A stretch of DNA of 64,000 bases from Zygaena filipendulae (lineage: Eukaryota; Arthropoda; Insecta; Lepidoptera; Zygaenidae): contig OU015661.1 of assembly GCA_907165275.2 (NCBI GenBank), positions 193,501-257,500 on the forward strand, given 5' to 3'. The number at the start of each line of letters is the position of its first letter. Position 1 is the first letter of the stretch. The notes beneath the pieces are model-generated. The model did not search any database. It saw nothing but the letters and a program-made list of their open reading frames with translations, and was not told where the DNA came from. Below, piece by piece: positions 19,936 through 29,122 of this stretch. The translations under genes were made by a program, and so were the position numbers.

Positions 19936-20472
19936 CTGACCCTGCTGACGGGTCTGTGTGACCCCGCTGACAAGCTCGCGTGACCCTGCTGACAGGCCCG
20001 CGTGACCCTGCTGACGGGCCCCGCGTGACCCTGCTGACAGGCCCGCGTGACCCTGCTGACGGGCCCCGCGTGACCCTGCTGACAGGCCCGCGTGACCCTG
20101 CTGACGGGCCCCGCGTGACCCTGCTGACAGGCCCGCGTGACCTTGCTGACAGGCCCGCGTGACCCTGCTGACGGGCCCCGCGTGACCCTGCTGACAGGCC
20201 CGCGTGACCCTGCTGACGGGCCCCGCGTGACCCTGCTGACAGGCCCGCGTGACCCTGCTGACGGGCCCCGCGTGACCCTGCTGACAGGCCCGCGTGACCC
20301 TGCTGACAGGCCCGCGTGACCCTGCTGACGGGCCCCGCGTGACCCTGCTGACAGGCCCGCGTGACCCTGCTGACAGGCCCGCGTGACCCTGCTGACGGGC
20401 CCCGCGTGACCCTGCTGACAGGCCCGCGTGACCCTGCTGACGGGCCCCGCGTGACCCTGCTGACGGGCCCGC
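19936..20472. repeat. 22/23-bp minisatellite directly after deltex
   Basis: About 24 units of gcgtgaccctgctgacaggccc (22 bp) and its 23-bp variant ending gacgggcccc. The two variants mostly alternate, giving a 45-bp higher-order unit, with a few breaks near 20148 and 20300. It starts four bases after the deltex stop codon and so is probably transcribed in the 3' untranslated region. Open frames read across it are artefacts of the repeat. Confidence 0.92.
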
Positions 20473-20484
20473 TGCTTAACATGT

Positions 20485-20607
20485 AGGGTGTGTTCTTTGT
20501 ACGACGTAGACATCCGATAAGAAAGGATTTTCCGAAATTCTACCCCTAAGGGGGTGAAAAAATCTCCGAAATTATCGCGAGTGAAACCGCGCGGGGCAGA
20601 CAGCTAG
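20485..20607 (+). mobile_element. Helitron 3' fragment (second subtype)
   Basis: Contains gtgtgttctttgtacgacgt and gacatccgataagaaaggat, ends with hairpin cgcgagtgaaaccgcgc and cagaCAGCTAG before T. No 5' TC end. Confidence 0.55.
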
Positions 20608-20688
20608 TCGACCATAAAATACATACATAAGTTTATAACTTGTATAAGAACAGTATTTAGTTAAATTGGTCTGCGGTTAATAGTAGAT

Positions 20689-20896
20689 TATACACCAAGG
20701 GGATAAAGCACTGTTTTATGTCACGGGCGCTACATTGAATCCTGAACATAACGAAGGACTCCAAATTTAACTCCCGAGCGCAGCGAGGGTGTTATAAGTT
20801 AATTCCCGACCAAAGGGAGGGAATTAAGATTGAGTCCTGAGTGCAGTGAGGGATTCAAGCGCCCAAGAAAAAAACAGTTTTATCCCTGTGGTGTAT
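20689..20896. repeat. Fold-back repeat with nested palindromes
   Basis: tatacaccaaggggataaag and gttttatccctgtggtgtat are inverted. Inside, gggcgctacattgaatcctg pairs with ggattcaagcgccc, and cccgagcgcagcgaggg is itself palindromic-like. The organisation resembles the repeat at 50028-50147. Confidence 0.6.
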
Positions 20897-20966
20897 ACTC
20901 TACTTTTCTCACATAATGCGAGACAATAAAAAACCAGGCTTAGTAGATCCTATATAGCCACTTCTT

Positions 20967-21077
20967 TCAGCTGGCGTGGCCTACTCGATTTGACAAACAA
21001 ATGAAGTTCGTCTCACTGCGAATCTAGTGGGCCACGGCTTCGGTCTTCGAAAATCGAGTTGGCCGCGCCCGCTGAGA
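20967..21077. repeat. 111-bp inverted repeat
   Basis: tcagctggcgtggcctactc gattt pairs with aaatcgagttggccgcgccc gctga at about 25 bp with four mismatches. Probably a small MITE. 21080-21570 shows no gene. Confidence 0.55.
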
Positions 21078-21574
21078 ACACATTCTGTTTAGCGAAATGA
21101 GACGTTATGGACATAGCAATAAGAATTATGAAAGTGAAAATCACATTATTGACCAGCGGGTTATAATGAAATTCAATAGAACATTATAACCCGGCTAAAG
21201 CCAAGAGATATAATGTCTTGCTTTCGGTAAGGTTTACATGACATATAATTCGGCATTGTCGAGCATGTGGTGTGAAAAAATAAATAAACATTATTATTAT
21301 AATATTATTATTATAGTTAACGCGATGAGTATTAACTACGTGCATTTATTATTGTAGCAATATCGACAAGTAAGCATTACTTAGTTATAGGGAAATTATT
21401 ATTAATAGATATTATTGAGCATGTTATGTTTAAGGTATTATTAAAAAATCGGTAAAGCGAATGATTTATGTTGTGTACAGTTATTCTATGTTTATTTATT
21501 TGTATTAGTACTATGCTAATTGACTATCAGATATAGATCAGTAATTTGACAAATGTGTATTCTCAATATTTTAT

Positions 21575-21723
21575 GTCAATAGTGAAGGAAGATCCCATCC
21601 CCATCCCAGGTCGGCAACGCACCTGCACGCCTTCTGGTGTTGCAGATGTCTATGGGCGGCGGTAATCACTTACCATCAGGTGTACCACTTGCCCGTTTGC
21701 CCCCTATGACCTAAAAAAAAAAA
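21575..21723 (+). mobile_element. Lepidopteran LINE/SINE 3' tail
   Basis: ggtcggcaacgcacctgcac, ctggtgttgcagatgtctat, gggcggcggtaatcacttac and catcaggtg are followed by ctatgacctaaaaaaaaaaa. This is a very common lepidopteran 3' tail ending in poly-A. Confidence 0.6.
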
Positions 21724-21729
21724 TCGAAG

Positions 21730-22800
21730 ATTTGAAGTCTGATTTTCATCGTGCTGCTATCGTACGTACAATGAAAAGTCAACCTCATTTCTTTTTTCTG
21801 TTTGTCTTTTTCGTATCAAGATCATTGACTATGCTTCTATTCGTTTATTTTAACATTATTATAATACACACACAGTGCCTTCCACAACACTCTTTTGCAA
21901 TGGACATTTTCACATTAGACCATAACGATACGGTACGAGAGTGGACCTAGTGAAATAGAAATTGACTCTCCACTGGCAACTATTATAAGTATTGTATTAT
22001 ACGTCATTATTCCGATCTTCTGTCGTGGTCGTGCCTTGATCGTGTCGGTGTCGTGTCATGTAAAAAAGAAGCCCCTTGAGAAGTGAGTATGTGGCGATGT
22101 CTTCCACACAACTTGTTGAATATCTTACTGTTTAAATATTTTTAGGGAAAACTTCAAATAATAATATAGATTAATTAATAGGTGTGTGTACTTTTAACTG
22201 CGTTTGAGACGTAACTGCCTGTGCCTTCTATTACACTGTTGAGTGTTTCCGCCCGCCTCTGATGAAGGATATCTAAGGGAGCCGATGTCGAAGTTATCGT
22301 TAGCTAATAACTTCGGCGCTTGTGCAATAAATATCAGAGTTATCGCATATTAAAATTACATACGAAAGTGAGCCTCGTGTCTTCCAGACTAAATTCCTTA
22401 GCAGTATTATACAAAGACTTATTATGTAAAAGGTGCGTTTTGCGGGATTTGAAAAAAAATGTATCGGCGGCGTAGACGGAAAAGGGTAAAGCGGAGCGAA
22501 GCTCTTTCATATTTATCAATAAAATCCTTAATTTTTACCTTTAACAGTTATTTTAATCTTACATCAAAATTTTGTGCATTGTAATTTCAACCTAACCTAC
22601 ACTGTGTGTAAGGTAGAAATTTCAATGGACAAAAATAGCGATATAGTGGTATGCCTTGAGCGTAGCAGAAGGAGCCGTAATAATAAAAAGATTCTATTGG
22701 CGTTCCTTCACAACAATGCCTCGATCTCCACTCAGGTGAAATATGTAACACGTATCGTCGGAATGATAAGACATGCAGATTGATACAGGCATTGTAGTTT
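21730..22800. other. Gene-free stretch
   Basis: AT-rich. Short open frames at 21732-21950 and 22574-22783 lack family features. A small GC-richer patch near 22465-22500 (gtatcggcggcgtagacgg) is unexplained. Confidence 0.4.
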
Positions 22801-22805
22801 ATTAA

Positions 22806-22991
22806 CTAGCTGTCCTCCGCGGTTTCACCCGCGGTCGTTTCACGGTCCCCGCGGGAATTCCGGAATAAAAAGTAACCTACGTCACTCAAGAACACTGTAG
22901 CTTCCTATAAGTGAAAGAATTTTCAAAATTGGTTCAGTATCACAATTCACAAACTCCCAAACACTAGCTCTTTATAATAGTACTATATAGA
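22806..22991 (-). mobile_element. Non-autonomous Helitron, short
   Basis: Read on the minus strand it starts TCTATATAGTACTATTATAA after A and ends with hairpin gcgggtgaaaccgcgg then gacagCTAG before T. Length 186 bp. Both terminal hallmarks are present. Confidence 0.65.
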
Positions 22992-22994
22992 TAA

Positions 22995-24200
22995 TATTAT
23001 GTAAAAATAATGTTGACTCTTGCCAGCGAGTGCCTTTAACATATTGTTATTAAGCTTCTATTTTAGCTTGACTTGTATCATAATGTAGGTATGTCTTAAC
23101 AATTAAAATTAAAGCCTTGAAAGTTGAAACCCAACACTACAGTTAAATTTTCTTCGTTGTTTTTTAGTTAATAATATTCTTTACTCCTGAATATCATTCG
23201 TATTGAGTATTTAAATAAAAGCACACTTTATGTATACACACATAAATAGATTCATAATTTTATTTAGCATCACGTTTAATGTAATTAAGAAGTACGTTAA
23301 AGTGATGTCAAAAATAGAAATACTTGTATATTAGATATAAATATATTACCTATATTATTTAATTAAACTACCTAGAGTCTTCCTCATGTAAACGAATCTT
23401 CCATTCACTAGCTTTATAGTTTTGAAATGTTAGATTAATGATAGTAAATATTAATTAAATGAAATATTTAATACTATGATAATATCAAATAAAGAATGTA
23501 TATTTTTTTGGTTTTCTCAAGGAAATAAAGATTATATTTCTAATTCTATACTTAAATCGCTTTTTTGTTTTCCCCCAGTACAGCTTGTACGGAACCTACC
23601 GAGAGAGATGTCTGGTCACTTTTGACTGTTTTTTGTATGCATTTAAACGGGTCACGAATTTAACTGGTCAACTAGACTCATACAATCCAGCAATTCAGTG
23701 CAATATGTTTACAAATTACAAGACATTAAAGCCGCTAACATTTAAGGCCAGGTATAACGCAAATTTAGTAGAACCATATGAATTAAAAGGTAAATCATTT
23801 GGTACAATATAGATTATAGGTAACTGCTTTCAAAATCAAATCTATCGTGATCTAGACGCACGCTAAAAAACTAAAAGGACAGGAGTTGGAGAAAGAGAAA
23901 GAGATTCACAGGGTTTTATATGGCTTGGAAATAATGGATTCGGGCTTTGATTTGTTTTAGGTGGGTGAAGTTGGTGAGAGGACGAGTCATTATCCGATAT
24001 AATATTTTAATACCTATAGGATTAAATCCTCAAAACTACAAAACAGGTAATATTTTCGCTTGGAAAGATTAAATTAAGTACGGTGTTTTTGCAGTACGCG
24101 TCACCTTAAAAGCTTTCCTCTATAAGGCTGTGGCGTGTCGTGACGACCACATATTATACCGAGTGACAGTGACCATACTGGGCGGACGGTGACCATATGG
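22995..24200. other. Gene-free stretch
   Basis: AT-rich. An open frame at 23585-23812 follows a cccccag acceptor-like site (23574-23580) but shows no recognised family and no partner exon. Confidence 0.35.
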
Positions 24201-24221
24201 GCAGGTCGCCGGTGAGGCCAT

Positions 24222-24446
24222 ATGGCGAGTGGCGACGCGAATGCGAGCGGCGCAGTTGCACCACTCCTGACTCCACTCGTCCGTCAAAGATCGGGGCGGC
24301 GGCGGCGCGGCGTGATGGATAGCCTAAGAGAAATTAACATGACATCGCTTTGCAACGGATTAGGCAGTCGTTGCGTCTACATTCTTGGTCCACGGACCGG
24401 TGCTGATTTTGTTGATTACCTACTCATATATTATAAATCGGTGTAA
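24222..24446 (+). CDS. Possible small ORF or first exon in a GC-rich island, unrecognised
   Basis: The ATG at 24222 opens a 74-codon frame beginning MASGDANASGAVAPLLTPLV with a basic RQRSGRRRRGV stretch. It lies in a local GC-rich island (24130-24320) in AT-rich DNA, with a repeated gaccatatgggc word just upstream. No domain, and the 3' half is AT-rich and unlikely to be coding. It could be the first exon of a gene that splices elsewhere, or chance. Confidence 0.2.
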   Translation: MASGDANASGAVAPLLTPLVRQRSGRRRRGVMDSLREINMTSLCNGLGSRCVYILGPRTGADFVDYLLIYYKSV

Positions 24447-24759
24447 CGTGTAATCTGATTATGTAGGTAGGTACCTATACCTACTTAGTTAAGCATTCGT
24501 CCTAATTTTCAGTTTGTCAGTTTGTTTACGAGATAAGTTTTAGGTACCTATGTAGGTATAGATAACCGTAAAAAAAGGCTAGTGAGAGATAGGCACTTAA
24601 ATATTTTAATTCGTATGAAAACGTCCTTAAATACTTCTTATATGTATTTCTTAAAAAGTTACGTAAAGTAAAAAGTTATGTATTTCTTAAAATATTAAAA
24701 AAATATTTTGAAGGTGCTCTATCATTAGCAGCGTGGTCTTCTTCCTTACTATAGATAGA

Positions 24760-25068
24760 TCCTACTAATATTATAAATGTGAAAGTGTAGATGTTTGGAT
24801 GTTTGTCACTCAATCACGCAAAAACGGCGATTTGGATGAAATTTGGCATGCACGTTGTCAAGGGTACAGAGAAAGACATAGAGTAGTTTTTATTCCGGAA
24901 TTCCCACAGAAATTTCAAAATTAACGCGGAAGAAACTACATTAAATTTTGCCTTACTACCTGCACGTTGTCAAGGTACCTACAAAATAAGTATTGGGTAG
25001 CACTTTTATCGCGGAATAGCCGCGGGATCTCCGAAACTAACGCGGGTGAAACCGTGGGGAACAGCTAG
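24760..25068 (+). mobile_element. Non-autonomous Helitron, intact ends
   Basis: Starts TCCTACTAATATTATAAATG after A at 24759. Ends with hairpin gcgggtgaaaccgtgg, gaacagCTAG, then T at 25069. Internally it carries a partly duplicated 3' half (cacgttgtcaagg at about 24852 and 24963). Length 309 bp. Confidence 0.75.
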
Positions 25069-25276
25069 TTAAATATAAGTTCCTATTGATTGACATAATA
25101 TAAACTTAATTTTTACCTCGCTATGCTTTTTACCTGAGGCCGGCCGAGCTAGCTCATCTCCTAACAGTTAGCCTAGGTATTAATATAATAATAATTTTTG
25201 TTTCAAGTAACTGTGACTCAATATAGTTAGTAACAATTTTATCTTATTCTAAGTGTTAGTATGACCTACATTTATT

Positions 25277-25805
25277 TGTTTAAAATTTAATTTCGCTGAT
25301 AGGACTGTGTTTGATGCAGCAATGACAGATATAAGGACAATCAAACCTGTTTCCTATCATTTTTAACATGCTGTTGAGGCTGGCCCGTACCCTGCGCACC
25401 AGTGACGCGCATCTCTTCCTCATCGTGGCATAGAAGCAATCCACACGCGCCTCCGCGAACATACCTGATGCGCTACAGAAACGAGGCAGCCCCATCAACA
25501 CCCGGAACGCGTTGTTATATTGGATCCGTAGGGCTCCGCAAGCCCGCTGCGAATACTCTCTCCACAGGCAACTCGTGTACAGGGAAGTGCAGTACGTTCT
25601 AAAAAGAGTTATCTTCACCCCCACCGAGCACCGCGCAAACCTGCGGGCGATCATATTCGCCCTGACCGACAGAGCCCTTCGTTCTTTTAATGTCACTATT
25701 GTCCTTGAGGTCGGCCGTAACCACGTGACCCAGGTACTTAAATGTTTCAACTCTTACGAAAGAGGTGCCGTTCAGTACAATAGGAGGCACATGAATGGGT
25801 CGGTT
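25277..25805 (-). pseudogene. LINE reverse transcriptase C-terminal fragment, frameshifted
   Basis: On the minus strand one frame reads SFVRVETFKYLGHVVTADLK DNSDIKR and then shifts. The next frame reads ERRALSVRANMIARRFARCS, TLFRTYCTSLYTSCLW, RIQYNNAFRVLMGLPRFCSA and MRKRCASLVRRVRASLNSML. This order is the thumb and C-terminal region of a common insect non-LTR element. The catalytic FADD region is absent. Confidence 0.7.
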
Positions 25806-26269
25806 ACGTCGGTTAATTCTACCTACTTGTATGATATTAAAAATTAACCTAAATCAGTTATTTCAAACTAGCTTTTCATTACTCGTAACTAGCAATTAGT
25901 AGGTTTATAATGTGCCCACCCTGCGGTCCTGCTGCGTGTATTTCGACACTCCGACACGACTTTTTATTGCAGAATAAAAAGTAATTAAGTACCTACCTAT
26001 ACCTACCTACGTTACTCAGGGTCAGGGATACTGTAGGTACCTAGCTACTGCAACTGCAACTGCAACTGTTAATCGTCTTTAACAAAAAGGGCCCTTATAG
26101 TTTGTCAAGTTTTTCATTTCATAATTATGTAGTTTCATAGCCCAAAAAAGGGTTAAGTACCTACGGCTGCTTCAAAAAAATCGCGGCTGGATACCGCCCT
26201 TTTTGACTAACCATCAGTGGTGAAGGTACCATAGAAGCCAATTCCCACCGGCTTCCCTTCAGACGGAAC

Positions 26270-26390
26270 ATCTCTCTCTACCGTAATTGAGAACGTTGTC
26301 AGGGATACAGGGAAGGACTTTTTATACCGGAATTCCCGCGGAAACTCCGGAACTTTTCGCAGGTGAAACCGCGGGGAACAGTTAATAGTT
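26270..26390 (+). mobile_element. Helitron-like 3' fragment
   Basis: Contains gaacgttgtcagggatacag, ttttataccggaattcccgc and gcaggtgaaaccgcgggg, but the final CTAG has become GTTA. It ends about 140 bp from the EcKL stop codon. Confidence 0.5.
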
Positions 26391-26529
26391 TAATAAGTTG
26401 AAATTAAAGTAGATTTCCGGCTTCCCTCTCTCAATATTTCGCCCTTCGCCACTGCTAACCATGCAAAGATTAATATCGATACGACAGTCATCGTTTTATC
26501 AAAGGTTTTGTCATCCTCACTGCCATCGA

Positions 26530-27452
26530 CTAGCTCGCGCCGGTCACGTATCTCTCCGCGAACTCCTCGAACACCTCCAACAGCCTGCCCCGGTAGCCCG
26601 GGCTGCGCCGCGCGTACGCCACCACCGGCGCTGACCTATCCTCGTTGGTTAGCCGCTCGAACGACTCTGCGCAGTTGAACACCTCCTCAGCTGACTTCGC
26701 ATCCATCAACGTATACGGGAGTAAGCAGCCGGTGCACATAATAGCGAAACTTCGAGCTTTCTCGCACCAGAGGAGAAACTCCTCAATACTATACGGCAAT
26801 TTCTCAATTCGTTCTCTACTCGCTTTTTCCAGGGAATTGATGAATATAGAATAGTAGTGATTCAATATTTCTCTCTCGTAACGTTCACGGAACTCTCTAG
26901 AAGTGTTCAGGTACAACATGATCATCAGATCGAAGGCGGGTGGTCCGTAGCGAACGCTTTGGAAGTCAATGAGCAGAGCGTGCATCGGCGCATCGTTCAC
27001 GTATTTGAACATAATGTTGTCAACCCATAAGTCTTTGTGGATCACGACGTTCAATGTGTCCTTATATTCCATGAACGTCTCGGTCGTTTCAATGAACCTT
27101 TCTTCTATACCTGGTATTTCGCCCGAAAATTTTGAAGAAAACACTCCGATATAGTCTTTGGCGACTTTTGCAGCAGTTCTTAGCCATGGCGTGTCGCTGT
27201 ACTGGAACTCGTTGAGGATATCGCCGTGGTCTTCCACCACTTTGTATATTCGTTTCTCAATGATGCTCCTTCTGGTCTCATAATTCGTAAAGCTCGCGTG
27301 GAAGCGAGCGAGGGCCTCTGTAGTGAGCGTCAGGTGTTGCAAATCGAACACCTCCGATCGAGGCCACAGTTTGTAACCCTCGTGTAACAGGTCTGGCATG
27401 ACTATAAGGGACTCGTTGTAGACGTATACCTTTGCGTGCCAGTCGGGTGCGT
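26530..27452 (-). CDS. EcKL exon 2: catalytic lobe
   Basis: Begins after cttttcag and runs to TAG at 26530-26532. Carries WHAKVYVYNESLIVMPDL (hinge), FHASF helix, HKDLWVDN and DFQ. Confidence 0.9.
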
Positions 27453-28015
27453 CTGAAAAGAAAGAGTTTGCACGTGTTTTATTTGAAACGTTAGCTAAGA
27501 ACAAATTTCATAGAGTTTCCGCGGAAGCCATCGAATTAACGCGGGTACAACCGCAAGAAATGGCTAGTGTTCTATGTCCAAACCTCAGTAGATACTAGGA
27601 ACTAACACTTTAAAGTTCCAAATATATATCAAGTGGTGGTCAATGTAAGAAGTTAAGGCACAATTATGTACTTACCACTGATTCTAGGCATCTCTTCAAA
27701 CAATCGCGACATAATCATTTCTCTCTTGAAGAAACCATTTACCGATATAAACTGCGCTTTGGGTTTGTTTTCAATGGGCAGATGTTTCACGAACAGTTTC
27801 ACTTCTCTCCTGCACTCCTGGTACTGAGCGTGCAGCGTTATCTTGAAATGGTCTCCGAGGAACCCGGCCAAGCCCTCCGAAGCTGGCTTCAAATCATACG
27901 TCTTCAGCGTCCAATCCTTGTCACCGAGGGTTTCTTTCATCACATGACTCACTTGTTGCTCAGACAGGATATCGTGCAACGTATATTTGCTGCATAGCTC
28001 ATCTTTCCCCACCAT
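26530..28015 (-). CDS. Ecdysteroid kinase-like (EcKL/CHK) protein
   Basis: Two exons, 28015-27676 and 27452-26530, join in phase (AGT G/gtaagt and ttttcag/AC) to 420 residues. The ATG at 28015 is followed by MVGKDELCSKYTLHDILSEQ. EcKL proteins are cytosolic kinases of the choline/aminoglycoside kinase fold. Members phosphorylate ecdysteroid 22-hydroxyl groups, and others act in xenobiotic detoxification. The catalytic loop VVIHKDLWVDNIMF (HxDxxxxN, about 252-259) and metal-binding IDFQ (about 276) are intact. So are FVKHLP-like Lys in the N lobe (KLFVKHLPIENKP) and the PPAFDLMIMLYLN segment. Length is normal. Insects have many EcKL genes in clusters, but no second copy is seen here. The substrate cannot be told from sequence. 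Confidence 0.9.
27676..28015 (-). CDS. EcKL exon 1: N lobe
   Basis: Encodes residues 1-113 and the first base of codon 114, ending at a strong donor gtaagt. Includes ASEGLAGFLGDHFKITLHAQ (strand and turn of the nucleotide pocket) and the KLFVKHLP lysine strand. Confidence 0.88.
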
Positions 28016-28549
28016 TTTGCTTTGAAAACCCCGATCTCAGTAAAAACATGAATATTTCGACATCCCTTTTATACATATTTACCGATTTGTGTAATAATTG
28101 TTTATTATCTATAAATACACATAATAAAACTGCAGATTGAGGCACTTCTGTACATTGCAAATATTTGGAAAAAAAACATAATAGATATCTCAATTCGTCA
28201 AGTTGTCTGCACGTTTGTGCGCGCACTACATTGAAACTACTGCATATGTAATTATGTATCCATAGTAGCTTTGTGTCATCGTAATTGGTTTATGGAAAGA
28301 CAAGATAATATAATGACAATCTGAAATTCGTAGCGTAAATTATAAGAGCCGCTCGTGTTGTGATTAGGAAAAGACAAACCCGCGGGCGACACTTAGAGAT
28401 AGGTATAAACTTTATCTTAATTCTTAAACGCCCTCATTGTTAGCACAAGAATCTATGTATAGAATTGTTTAAAGACATATTAAACTTCGAAACAATGGTG
28501 ATAATATGATATAATTTAATACGTCATAGGTAGATACGGGTAAACTTTA
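28016..28549. other. EcKL upstream region
   Basis: AT-rich, no transposon signature recognised. It probably holds the EcKL promoter and 5' untranslated region, but no core element is clear. Confidence 0.35.
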
Positions 28550-29122
28550 GATCCCATCAAAAACAAACTTGTAAAAAAGTCCCAAGTCTCGCAACTCAGT
28601 TCTTCTACAGTAAAAAGTTGTGAGATCAATGTAATACCAAGTCGGTTAATTTATTCAGTGCCTACTTAAGGGTCCTTCTGTCTAAAGTTATCATGTTATA
28701 AGCTAATCTAATATCATTTTATAGTGACCATATCAAATTTAAAAATCTTTTATGTTTTAAATAGATTGATTGGCTTGGCGATCACGTGAAAACACAATAT
28801 ATCTCACATGTAATACATAATTATGGTTCTAAACAATCTAATTTAATTATAATATGTATTACTTGTGAGATACATTGTGTTTTCACGTGATCGCCAAGCC
28901 AATCAATCTATTTAAAACATAAAAGATTTTTAAATTTGATATGGTCACTATAAAATGATATTAGATTAGCTTATAACATGATAACTTTAGACAGAAGGAC
29001 CCTTAAGTAGGCACTGAATAAATTAACCGACTTGGTATTACATTGATCTCACAACTTTTTACTGTAGAAGAACTGAGTTGCGAGACTTGGGACTTTTTTA
29101 CAAGTTTGTTTTTGATGGGATC
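28550..29122. repeat. 573-bp near-perfect palindrome abutting the Helitron helicase stop codon
   Basis: The left arm (28550-28819, starting gatcccatcaaaaacaaac) and right arm (28853-29122, ending gtttgtttttgatgggatc) are 270 bp each and nearly identical inverted, with only two mismatches noticed near the centre. The loop is 33 bp and AT-rich. It stops one base before the TGA (29123-29125) of the helicase frame. It may be a MITE inserted at the stop codon or the real end structure of the element. No target duplication was found. Confidence 0.88.

Noticed and set aside
19700..20513. Long open frames on both strands across the deltex minisatellite (over 220 codons)
   Set aside because: They are made of repeated unit translations and arise because the 45-bp dimer has no stop; no domain and no start context.
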